A DNA stretch of 23,137 bases. Source: a virus. Positions within the stretch are counted from its first letter, which is position 1, and each line of letters begins with the position of its first letter. The stretch covers positions 1-23,137 of IMG/VR virus record IMGVR_UViG_3300033179_000007; one strand, 5' to 3'. Made by a program: the position numbers and the translations under genes. A model generated the notes under the pieces. It saw only the letters and a program-made list of their open reading frames with translations, had not been told where the DNA came from and searched no databases. Below are positions 5,986-13,129 of the stretch, piece by piece.

Positions 5986-6475
5986 CGTCGCGTCCGGGTC
6001 TACCGGTGGCGCGCAGCTCGGCGGGCAGCGCGGCGAGGTCACGGCGGATCTGCACGACCCGGAACAGGTTCGACACCGCGAAGCACAGCGGCAGGCACGC
6101 GAGCGCCCACCCGGACATGCCGCGGTTCCCGACGATCGCGACCGCGTACGCGGCGAACCATGCGGCCTGCACGGACAACCCGATCCTTTCGATCAGCAGC
6201 CCTTCGAGTCGGTAGCGGGCGACTCCGTAGAGGGTGAGCGCCCCGGACGCGACGAGACCAGCGAAGTACAGGGCGTCGTAGGGCGGCGGGAACACCTCGT
6301 TGATCACCGGGCTGATCGACTGGTCGAGCAGCAGACCAGTCAGCCCGATGATGATCGCGGTGATGCACACGAGGACCTCGTGGCTGGATCGGCCGGTGCG
6401 GATCACCGCGGTCCGGGGCCGGTCCAGCCATGCGCGGACCCGGCCGGGCCGGGTCCACCGCCGCCACGACGTCAT
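5954..6475 (-). CDS. Polytopic membrane protein (four spans), lysis region
   Basis: The 173-residue product starts at ATG 6475, whose ATGA overlaps the stop of the GH16-type gene. Four hydrophobic segments are visible: about 34-50 (VLVCITAIIIGLTGLLL), 67-86, 103-116 and 122-137 (WALACLPLCFAVSNLF). They are framed by a basic N-terminus (SWRRWTRPGRVRAW) and a basic, Gly-rich C-terminus. Small multi-span proteins next to the holin and coiled-coil membrane protein are typical of actinophage lysis regions and could be a second holin, an anti-holin or an exclusion protein. I cannot choose among these from sequence. Confidence 0.72.
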   Translation of the reverse strand: MTSWRRWTRPGRVRAWLDRPRTAVIRTGRSSHEVLVCITAIIIGLTGLLLDQSISPVINEVFPPPYDALYFAGLVASGALTLYGVARYRLEGLLIERIGLSVQAAWFAAYAVAIVGNRGMSGWALACLPLCFAVSNLFRVVQIRRDLAALPAELRATGRPGRDGDRDGGPGGV

Positions 6476-7617
6476 CCCGGCATGGTGTCGGGATGTCGGT
6501 ACACGCGGTAGGCGTCGACCAGCATCACCCCGGGGCCCGTGGTCTTCGCGCTCTCGGGGAACCAGTCCAGCTGGATGGTGCCGTGCATCGCCCCGAACGC
6601 GCCGTAGTTGAAGTGCGCCTGGTTCGTGTCGGTGAAAAACAGCATCCCGTCGCACCAGCCGCGGACCCCGGTGCGGCACCACTCCATCTCGTACCAGTGC
6701 CACTGCGTCACGTCGACGTCCAGGGCGCCGGTGGTCTGCTCGGTGCTCAACCCGCCGCTGCTGGAGTAGTGCAGGAAGAACTGCATGCGGTTCGCGCCGC
6801 ACTTGCCCTCGGCGTAGTCGATCTCCCCGCCGCCCTTGGACCAGTTCTCGGCGTGCGGCCAGGTCAGCAGCACCGGGTGCCAGCGGGGATCCCCGGACGG
6901 CACCTTCATCCGGGCGGCCCACCGCCCGAACCGCTGTGCTCGCTTGTTGGCCATGCCGCCGGTCGTGCCCTCCGCGGTGCCGTCAACGCGCAGCGCCCGC
7001 CCACCCAACGCGGTCGGATCGTCGACGAACGAGAACTGCCCGGGCCGGCGCAGCCCCTTGCCGCCGTGCCCCACCGAGTCGTACGGCGACCAGCGGTCCG
7101 GGTCGAGCGGCCCGGTGAAGTCGTCGCGGTGCACCTCCATCGGGACCCACCCGTCCGCGACCGCGCGCGGGCCGTGCTGCCCGCTTCCGGTGGGCAGCGG
7201 CGGCGGGCCCGGCGGCTCGGGGATGGTGCTCGCCACGATGGTGACGACGCTGCCGCCGTCGGGGACCAGCGCGATGGTGTACGCGGTCGCGGGGTGCAGC
7301 GACCCGAACGTGAGGTGATCCGCCGTCCCGGGCAGCGTCGTCGACCACGCCGCGGTGCCCTTCGTGTCGGTCTTGTCGCGCCCGATGGTCCACTTCGCGA
7401 CGTCGGCCCGGTCGGTCTCCCACGCCACCGTGACCGAGCTCGACGTCGCCTCGGTGACCTTCATCGTGACGGTGCCGGGGATCGGCGGGTCGACCTGCCC
7501 GAGCAGGGTGACGAGGTCGGCAGCCTGCAGTGACAGTGCGCCGGCCTGGCGGGCGAGAGCACCGGCAGCGCCGGCGACGTCGAGAGCGGCCGCGCGGATC
7601 GCGTCGTTGTTGACCAT
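6472..7617 (-). CDS. Tail-associated GH16-family glycoside hydrolase with FN3 domain
   Basis: The 381-residue protein starts at ATG 7617 with GGAAGG upstream. Residues 1-42 are a helical Ala/Leu-rich segment (IRAAALDVAGAAGALARQAG), possibly a virion-attachment or trimerisation helix. Residues about 45-130 form a fibronectin type III domain (VTEATSSSVTVAWETDRADV, LHPATAYTIALVPDGG). A Pro/Gly linker (131-145) leads to a concanavalin-like GH16 domain. Its catalytic signature is visible as Glu265-x-Asp267-x-x-Glu270 (GGEIDYAEG), with flanking FGRWAARMKVPSG, WHPVLLTWP and WHWYEMEW. GH16 enzymes hydrolyse beta-1,3/1,4-glucans or galactans; the substrate here cannot be predicted. There is no signal peptide, and the location just after a collar-type fibre gene suggests a virion component that degrades host surface glycan. 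Its stop overlaps the next gene start (ATGA). Confidence 0.85.
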   Translation of the reverse strand: MVNNDAIRAAALDVAGAAGALARQAGALSLQAADLVTLLGQVDPPIPGTVTMKVTEATSSSVTVAWETDRADVAKWTIGRDKTDTKGTAAWSTTLPGTADHLTFGSLHPATAYTIALVPDGGSVVTIVASTIPEPPGPPPLPTGSGQHGPRAVADGWVPMEVHRDDFTGPLDPDRWSPYDSVGHGGKGLRRPGQFSFVDDPTALGGRALRVDGTAEGTTGGMANKRAQRFGRWAARMKVPSGDPRWHPVLLTWPHAENWSKGGGEIDYAEGKCGANRMQFFLHYSSSGGLSTEQTTGALDVDVTQWHWYEMEWCRTGVRGWCDGMLFFTDTNQAHFNYGAFGAMHGTIQLDWFPESAKTTGPGVMLVDAYRVYRHPDTMPG

Positions 7618-7667
7618 GCGGGGGAGTCCTTCCGGGGCGGAGCGTGCGGGCGGGGTCTGGGCCCACG

Positions 7668-8378
7668 TCAGTAGTAGATCATCCAGTTCAGGGCCATGGA
7701 CACCTGTCGGTTCTCGTGGGCGCCGCTACCACCGATGGTCGACTCGGTGATCGACACGGTGTGGGAGTGCGAGCCCTGGGTGTCGGTGCCGAACCCGTGG
7801 GAGTGGTCGCCGGGGAAGTTGTTGTACGACGCCGGCAGGGTGACCCCGGAGCCGGGGGGGACGACGTTCGTGGTGCCGGTGGTGTGCCCGCCGTGGTTCC
7901 CGGAGTTCCCGGTGGTGCCGCCGTGGGAGTGCGACCCGGCGGAGTTCGTGCCGGACCCGGTGACGTTGTGGTCGTGGCCGGGCATCTCCCCGGTCGTCAG
8001 GGTGTGCCGGGCCTCGCCGACCATCGCCCCGAGAGCGTAGGTGTCGGCGCCGAACGTCCCCACCCCGACGATGACCTTCCCACCGAGGGAGGGCAGCCCG
8101 AACGTGGTGGAGCCGTCCCCGACGGTGAACAGGTTCGTCACCGCGGTGAGGCCCTGGTCCTGCACCCACTGCCACAGCACCGGGTAGTCCGCGCGCAGCA
8201 GCGTCTGCCCCAGGCAGAACACGGTGCCGGTCTTCGCGGCGCCGCGGAACGTCGGCTCGAGGTCCCCGACCGGGCGCGTCGAGGTCCGCGCGAGCAACGT
8301 CTCCTTCAGGTCCTTCAGGTCGGCGGTGACCTTCGCGAGCTGGTCGACGACGTCGTCGACCGGGCGGTCGTCGGCCAC
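7668..8378 (-). CDS. Tail collar-domain fibre protein with HxH-rich tip
   Basis: The 236-residue protein has a short N-terminal heptad helix (VVDQLAKVTADLKDLKETLLA) and then a phage tail collar domain. The collar domain is recognisable by GTVFCLGQTLLRADYPVLWQWV, FGLPSLGGKVIVGVG and the characteristic end ENRQVSMALNWMIYY. Between about 125 and 215 is a Gly/Ser/Thr-rich region carrying repeated His-x-His pairs (GHDHN, GSHSHGG, GDHSHGFG, GSHSHTV). In trimeric phage needles and short fibres such pairs bind iron or zinc along the fibre axis. The protein probably forms a trimeric receptor-binding fibre. Start GTG 8378 lies just after the stop of the upstream small gene at 8383. Confidence 0.85.
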   Translation of the reverse strand: MADDRPVDDVVDQLAKVTADLKDLKETLLARTSTRPVGDLEPTFRGAAKTGTVFCLGQTLLRADYPVLWQWVQDQGLTAVTNLFTVGDGSTTFGLPSLGGKVIVGVGTFGADTYALGAMVGEARHTLTTGEMPGHDHNVTGSGTNSAGSHSHGGTTGNSGNHGGHTTGTTNVVPPGSGVTLPASYNNFPGDHSHGFGTDTQGSHSHTVSITESTIGGSGAHENRQVSMALNWMIYY

Positions 8379-8382
8379 CGGG

Positions 8383-8703
8383 TCAGCCCCGGTGCAGGCG
8401 CGGCCCGGCGGGGAACGCGACCGGGCGGATCCTGGTCACCGCATGCCACGGGATCAGCACCCGGTTCCCGCTCTCGTCGGTACCGGTGACCGCGAGGATG
8501 TGCACCTGCGGCGGGATCGCGGCCACGATGATCGCGAGCTCCTCGACCGGGGTGGACTCCCCACTCGAATCGTCGACGACACCGGCCCCGCCCGGGGGGA
8601 TCCCCGCGGCGCCCATGAGGGTGTTCTGCACCCACGACGCGACGTCGGGCTGCGCCGCGTGGGACAGGTCGGGCACGTTCAGCGGCAGACCGTTGTTCAT
8701 CAT
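8383..8703 (-). CDS. Small protein of unknown function upstream of the collar fibre
   Basis: This 106-residue protein starts at tandem ATG codons (8703 or 8700) preceded by a strong AAAGGAG ribosome-binding site. The N-terminal part is Pro/Gly-rich (LPLNVPDLSH, GIPPGGAGVVDDSSG), and residues about 52-95 look like a small alpha/beta fold (VEELAIIVAAIPPQVHILAVTG, NRVLIPWHAVTRIRPV). It is placed directly between the Gp37-like tail protein and the collar fibre, so it may be a virion component or fibre chaperone. I do not recognise the family. Confidence 0.6.
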   Translation of the reverse strand: MMNNGLPLNVPDLSHAAQPDVASWVQNTLMGAAGIPPGGAGVVDDSSGESTPVEELAIIVAAIPPQVHILAVTGTDESGNRVLIPWHAVTRIRPVAFPAGPRLHRG

Positions 8704-8729
8704 GCGGGGCGGACTCCTTTATACAATGG

Positions 8730-10091
8730 CTACACGAACTCGACGGTAACCGTTTCGACCTTATTCTTGTCGACGGACACGGAACGTTTCCTGATTCGGA
8801 ATGCGCCGTCCAAACCGAGACGTTCGTGAACGCGATAGGCGACCGTATCACCGACGTTGTACGAGGACAGCGGAGCATCCGCGACGACCCGCATCTGCGG
8901 GCCCGGGACGATCAACTGATCGTTGCGGGCATGCAGCGTGCCCAGCAGATGATCGTTCAGCGTGGCGGTCTCGGACACCCCGTCGTAGGACTCGGTGACC
9001 GCGGCCCGCCCGAACTGGGCGCGCACGTTCGCGTCGAACACCGTCCCCCAGATCGGGTCACCGGTCCCGGTGCCCGACCCCATCACATCCGAGGCGACGT
9101 CCCCGGGCGCCACCGACGCGGCCGCATCGTTGGACGTGATCGACTGCCCGTCGAACACGATCGCGTTCTCGCCCGTGGAGCGGTCGACACCCTTCAGCGG
9201 GTACCACAGCATCAGGTCCCGCGTCGTCGGATCGACCTCGATGTCGAACCCGTTCTCGCGGCGCGACAACTCCTCGATCCGCTGCCCGACGTTGTGGTTC
9301 TCGGCCTGCAGATACGTGGCGTCGCGGGTCACCCCGGACGTGGCGACGTGGGATGTGCCGATCCCGTAGTTGCCGTAGCTGCTGTTCTGCCAGTTGCCGA
9401 TCAGCGTCTTCACGATGGTGAACTGGTCGGTGTTCGCGAACACGGTGTCGGTGTCGACGTCCCAGTACCGCAGGTAGCCCAGCAGCCCGATCGCCTGCAT
9501 CGTCACCGTCTCCGACTGGGTGTTCCACACGATCAGCGGACCGGCGAAGATCAGTTCACCGTCGCGGTAGAGCCACAGCTCCGACGGCATCTGCCGCAGC
9601 GCCCGCAGCCGCTGCACCACATCATCGGACAGCGACGAGATCCCCGCGCCGGCCTGCAGCGTCGGGACTTTCGACAGCTCGTCGACGTAACTCAGCCCGG
9701 TCCACAGGATCGAGTCGACCGCCACGAACGTCGGCGGCCCGGACGGCTGCATCAGCCGGGCGACCATCTGCAGCTCGTAGCCGGTGGTGCGCCCGGGCCG
9801 GCGGTGCAGCGTCGTCAGGTCGAACTTGATGACGATGACCGGGGTGCCCCACGACTCCCCGGAGGGGATCGACGTCGGCGACACCGTGACGGTGCCGGGG
9901 GTGATCGTCGGGGTGCCCCACGACTCCCCGGAGGGGATCGACACCGGCCGCACGACGCCGTCGTTGATCGTCGGGATGCCCCATGCCTCCCCCGACGGGA
10001 TCGACACCGGCGAGATCAGCTGCGTCAGCGACGGGGGCGGATCGAACCTGCGGGCCCGCCGGCGTACCGGGATCCGCCAGCGGCGGGACAC
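8730..10091 (-). CDS. Minor tail protein, siphovirus ReqiPepy6 Gp37-like
   Basis: The 453-residue protein starts at GTG 10091 with GAGGAG ten bases upstream. The first 28 residues are Arg-rich. Residues about 29-88 hold three copies of a SIPSGExWGxP unit. The body (residues 95-453) has the layout of the Gp37-like phage family: TTGYELQMVARLM, WLYRDGELIFAGPLI, ETVTMQAIGLLGYLRYW, GFDIEVDPTTRDLMLWYP and a C-terminal VGDTVAYRVHERLGLDG. These proteins form part of the distal tail hub or baseplate-like tip. The last 80 or so bases, near 8730-8825, are much poorer in GC than the surrounding sequence. Family assignment is confident; the structural detail is inference. Confidence 0.85.
   Translation of the reverse strand: MSRRWRIPVRRRARRFDPPPSLTQLISPVSIPSGEAWGIPTINDGVVRPVSIPSGESWGTPTITPGTVTVSPTSIPSGESWGTPVIVIKFDLTTLHRRPGRTTGYELQMVARLMQPSGPPTFVAVDSILWTGLSYVDELSKVPTLQAGAGISSLSDDVVQRLRALRQMPSELWLYRDGELIFAGPLIVWNTQSETVTMQAIGLLGYLRYWDVDTDTVFANTDQFTIVKTLIGNWQNSSYGNYGIGTSHVATSGVTRDATYLQAENHNVGQRIEELSRRENGFDIEVDPTTRDLMLWYPLKGVDRSTGENAIVFDGQSITSNDAAASVAPGDVASDVMGSGTGTGDPIWGTVFDANVRAQFGRAAVTESYDGVSETATLNDHLLGTLHARNDQLIVPGPQMRVVADAPLSSYNVGDTVAYRVHERLGLDGAFRIRKRSVSVDKNKVETVTVEFV
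9841..10005. repeat. Three in-frame 33-bp repeats encoding SIPSGExWGxP units
   Basis: Copies begin at about 9841, 9910 and 9973. The first two are nearly identical over 33 bp and the third is diverged. Spacings of 69 and 63 bp are multiples of three, so they encode a repeated protein motif (SIPSGESWGTP) at the N-terminus of the Gp37-like tail protein. The high identity of the first two suggests a recent duplication or gene conversion. Confidence 0.8.
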
Positions 10092-10097
10092 GTGGGT

Positions 10098-10562
10098 CTA
10101 CTCCTCGGTTTCGATCGACACGACGTACGACGTCGACGCCGGCAGCGCGTTGTTGCGGTTGACCAGCACGATCGGGGTGGCCACGGCGGCCGGGACCCAC
10201 AGCTCCTCGAGCAGCTCGAAAGGCAGATCGACTCCGGACTTCGCGTTGAACGGGACCCGGAACAGGTCCTGCGCGGCCAGCGTCGGCGCACCCGACCAGA
10301 CGGTGTCGATGCCGGTGATCGCTGCCGCCGCGGTGCCGTCGTCCAGTTTGCCCGGCGTGAGGGTGGTGGTCGCAGTACCGCGGGCCGACGCCCGGTTGAC
10401 GCCAACGACCAGCTGCTGATCGGCGACCGATGAGGTGCCGGCGACGGTGCCGATGATGATGCGGCGGATCCGGGCGCGCACGTTCGTTGACACCACCGCA
10501 GCGAACGCGGTGTCGACGGCCAGCGCGGCCGCGGACGTGACGGGTGTGATGAAGCGAGCCAC
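10098..10562 (-). CDS. Virion-type beta-rich protein, unknown role
   Basis: The 154-residue protein starts at GTG 10562 with TAGGAGG upstream. It opens MARFITPVTSAAALAVDTAFAAVV and then shows beta-strand patterns (RARIRRIIIGTVAG, QQLVVGVNRASARGTATTTLTPG) followed by LFRVPFNAKSGVDLPFELLEELWVPAA and a closing strand TSYVVSIETEE. The pattern resembles small jelly-roll virion proteins found among minor tail genes of actinophages. It lies 9 bases downstream of the next virion gene and 6 bases upstream of the Gp37-like gene. The structural role is inferred from position. Confidence 0.65.
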   Translation of the reverse strand: MARFITPVTSAAALAVDTAFAAVVSTNVRARIRRIIIGTVAGTSSVADQQLVVGVNRASARGTATTTLTPGKLDDGTAAAAITGIDTVWSGAPTLAAQDLFRVPFNAKSGVDLPFELLEELWVPAAVATPIVLVNRNNALPASTSYVVSIETEE

Positions 10563-10571
10563 GGGCCCCTC

Positions 10572-10997
10572 CTACAGGGTGAAGATTTTGTCGGTGCCGG
10601 TGGCCCACCCGACTGTGATGTCCCCGCCGTTCGGGGTGACCGGCAGGTTCAGGGCGTTGTCGATGTAGCCGATGAGCCGCTGCGCCGACGTCGCGAGGTC
10701 GGCGCCGCCGGCCGGCGCCGAGCTCTGGTAGATCAGCATGGAGGTGCAGGCCGCGCCGGCGCCGACGGCGGTGAAGGTCGGGTTGGCCGCGTTCGCGTGC
10801 CCGCTGGTCCCGGTCTTCGTTCCCAGCGTCACCGTCGCCACCAGCGACGCTCCGGCACCGGTGGCGTCGGTGAGGAACTTGTGCGACGCCGTGAGTGTGT
10901 ACGACCGCACCAGCGAGCACTTGATCGTGCCGGTGCCCCACGCGATCTCCGCCAGGAGGAACCCCTCACGCCCGGGGTCGAACAGCGTGTTCGCCAT
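10572..10997 (-). CDS. Conserved small actinophage virion-associated protein
   Basis: This 141-residue product begins MANTLFDPGREGFLLAEIAW and ends PNGGDITVGWATGTDKIFTL. I recognise both ends as belonging to a widespread actinophage and siphophage protein family with conserved REGFL, SYTLTASHKFLTD and IGYIDNALNLPVTPNGGDI elements; no biochemical function is assigned to it. It is beta-rich with no membrane segment, fitting a decoration or tail-tip protein. The ATG at 10997 lies 3 bases after the upstream stop. It is translated in the run of minor tail genes after the tape measure. Confidence 0.72.
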   Translation of the reverse strand: MANTLFDPGREGFLLAEIAWGTGTIKCSLVRSYTLTASHKFLTDATGAGASLVATVTLGTKTGTSGHANAANPTFTAVGAGAACTSMLIYQSSAPAGGADLATSAQRLIGYIDNALNLPVTPNGGDITVGWATGTDKIFTL

Positions 10998-11000
10998 GGG

Positions 11001-12671
11001 TCAGCCACTCCAGGTGTCGCGGTAGGTGATGGTGCAGGTCACCGGGGCCCCGGCCGGCACGGTGCGCAGGTAGAGCAGGTTCAACCCGCCGTCGGCCTCG
11101 GGTGCCGGCGCCAGGTAGAACGGCTCCCGCGGAGACTGCCAGGCCGCGTACTTCGTGACGCCGTTCAGGGTGACCACCGACGTCTTCCCGCCCACGATCC
11201 GGGTGCGCATGTCCCCGACGATCTCCGCGGACCGCTGCAACGTCGTCACCACGTCGAACGACACGTCCGCGGTGGCGTTGACCAGGGTGACCCGGGTGAC
11301 GTCGGGGCCCGAGCTCGGGCCGGTGATGGAGATCCGCGGGTAGGCGCGCGCGTTGCCGGCGTTGATCCCCGACGCCACGATGACGACTTCGGTCTCCCCG
11401 ACGGTCGGCGGCACGGTCAGGGTGTGCTCGACCGCCGAGTAGATCCGCGGGTCCGAGCAGCGGATCGTGAACGCCTGCTGCCCGGCCAGGGCCTGGACCA
11501 GGTTCATCTGCCGAACCAGGTCGATCGGGCGGTAGTACACCGACCGCAGCGGCCGCCCCGGATGCCGGAAGATCAGTTCGGAGTCGTCCTCCCGGGACGG
11601 GGACAGCGCCGCGTACAGCACCTGCAGCAGCTGCTCGACGCTCGATCGGCTCCCGTCGTCGGCGGGCGCGGACAGCTTGAACACCGGCTGTCGTGGCTGC
11701 TGCAGGTCGATGCCGCGGATCGCGCCGTCGCTGCGGGGCAGGTCGGTGTCGTTGACCGACATCGTCCAGCCCTCCAGGCCGTCGACGGACTCGACCGGGT
11801 AGTCGGTGCCGGCGCCGATGAGGGTGCCGCCCCACCCGCCGAACCGGTACTGGTAGTCGAACGGCCCGATGCGTGCGCGGGCGACCCCGACGTCGGGGAT
11901 CGCCATGCTGTTCGCCTGGTTCGTGAGCTTCAACCGCCCGAACACCGACAGCCCGGCGTGACCCTGCACGCTGATCGCGTTCTGGTTCGTGGCGGTGAAC
12001 TTCACCGGCCCGGTGACCCCGGACTTGAACGTCGCCAGGAACCCGATCCACCGCTGCGTCGACGAGAGCCGCGCGGACAGCCGCTGCGCCGCGGTCCCGG
12101 ACGCGGTGCCCTGGTGGAACGACACACGCCCGCGTTCCCAGTCCTCGTTGCTGGTGTCGGGCACGGTGTTCTCGAACAGGCGGGTCAACCCGCCGGTGAA
12201 CCCCGACTGCGCCGCGCTCGCGTACTGCGACCCGATGACCGCGAACACGTACTCCCCGGACTGGGCGAGCGTGCCGGTCTGCCCGGAGAACGGGTCCTGA
12301 TTCTCCCCGCTGCTCCACACCAGCTTGTCCTTCGACGATGCCTGCGCGATCCCCGACACCTCGAACAGCCGCAGCACCACCCCGCGGTAGGAGTCCATCG
12401 AGATCGACACCGAGGTCATCGACGGCGCGTTCTCCATGTACCACGCGGCCATGCTGGTATCGCGCAGGAACACCGGGTCCAGCAGCGAGGAGAACCCGCC
12501 GCTGTTCATCCGCAGCCCCGTCTGCAGGCCACCCGTCGCGAACACCACCGCCACCACCAGCCGGCCCTTGACCGTCGGCTGCTGGAACGTCGCGGTCAGA
12601 TACACCGACCCGCGGTCCCCGGGCCCCTGCTTGCGGACCTGGTTGAAGGTGGTCTGCTCGAGGTTCGCCAC
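11001..12671 (-). CDS. Large minor tail protein, distal-tail-like C-terminus
   Basis: The 556-residue protein begins directly after the stop of the preceding gene (TAG at 12674-12672, then GTG 12671). Residues 1-210 are a beta-sandwich domain of lectin type (LVVAVVFATGG, VVLRLFEVSGI, EYVFAVIGSQYA, WIGFLATFK). From about residue 240 there is a tail-component region: FGRLKLTNQANSMAIPDVGV, DYPVESVDGLEGWTMSVNDTDLP, the central AFTIRCSDPRIYSAVEHTLT and the C-terminal LLYLRTVPAGAPVTCTITYRDTWSG. That order fits siphovirus distal tail (Dit-like) proteins fused to an N-terminal accessory domain. It is located two genes after the tape measure, where distal tail proteins are normally encoded. The Dit-like assignment is moderately sure. 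Confidence 0.72.
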   Translation of the reverse strand: MANLEQTTFNQVRKQGPGDRGSVYLTATFQQPTVKGRLVVAVVFATGGLQTGLRMNSGGFSSLLDPVFLRDTSMAAWYMENAPSMTSVSISMDSYRGVVLRLFEVSGIAQASSKDKLVWSSGENQDPFSGQTGTLAQSGEYVFAVIGSQYASAAQSGFTGGLTRLFENTVPDTSNEDWERGRVSFHQGTASGTAAQRLSARLSSTQRWIGFLATFKSGVTGPVKFTATNQNAISVQGHAGLSVFGRLKLTNQANSMAIPDVGVARARIGPFDYQYRFGGWGGTLIGAGTDYPVESVDGLEGWTMSVNDTDLPRSDGAIRGIDLQQPRQPVFKLSAPADDGSRSSVEQLLQVLYAALSPSREDDSELIFRHPGRPLRSVYYRPIDLVRQMNLVQALAGQQAFTIRCSDPRIYSAVEHTLTVPPTVGETEVVIVASGINAGNARAYPRISITGPSSGPDVTRVTLVNATADVSFDVVTTLQRSAEIVGDMRTRIVGGKTSVVTLNGVTKYAAWQSPREPFYLAPAPEADGGLNLLYLRTVPAGAPVTCTITYRDTWSG

Positions 12672-13094
12672 CTACGCGCCCCAGGTCATGATGAGCTGGC
12701 CGATGTCGAACTGGACCGGGGTGTTCCCGTTGTTCACGGTGATGGCGGCGTCGAGTTTGAACCAGTACTCCGGGGTGCCACCGGAGACGATGATGAAGAA
12801 CCCGAAGTGGGTGATGAGCCCCCACGTGCCCGTCGGGTTCGCCAGCGTGAACGCTGTCCCGTTCGACTTCGTCGTCGTCCCCGCCGAGGTGGTCGCCGCC
12901 GGGAAGTTCGTGGCGTTGTTCGTGATCGACGGGCGGGCGTAGGACCCGCCGACCGGTTCGGTGAACCCCGACGCGTCGGTCGCCGGCGTGGTCGTCGACA
13001 GCCCGAGGAACCAGTTCGCGGGCGCCCACGTGGTCGCACCACCACCGAACTGGCTGTCCGCGATGGCGCGTTCCCTGCCGTCTACTGCTCCCAC
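12672..13094 (-). CDS. Phage tail fibre-like protein (Gp80 type)
   Basis: This 140-residue protein has WFLGLSTTTPATDASGFTEPVGGSYARPSI, WGLITHFGFFIIVSGGTPEYWFKLD and VQFDIGQLIMTWG. This conserved arrangement (xLGLSTT-P, GGSYAR, WG-ITHFG) is one I know from the small Gp80-like tail fibre family in many actinophages. It starts at GTG 13094 with a strong AGGAGG eight bases upstream and ends with a TAG directly abutting the next start. It is the first gene after the tape measure. The exact position in the virion is unknown. Confidence 0.75.
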   Translation of the reverse strand: MGAVDGRERAIADSQFGGGATTWAPANWFLGLSTTTPATDASGFTEPVGGSYARPSITNNATNFPAATTSAGTTTKSNGTAFTLANPTGTWGLITHFGFFIIVSGGTPEYWFKLDAAITVNNGNTPVQFDIGQLIMTWGA

Positions 13095-13129
13095 TGGGTT
13101 GCCTCCTGGGTCATGGGCGCATCATCGCG

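Noticed and set aside
8714-8723. TATAAA-like -10 box on the minus strand
   Set aside because: It overlaps the ribosome-binding site of the 8703 gene, so a transcript starting there would lack that site.
8826-10433. Plus-strand open frame of over 500 codons
   Set aside because: Antisense to the Gp37-like and virion genes; composition is dominated by Arg, Asp, Gly and Val as in other GC-driven shadows.
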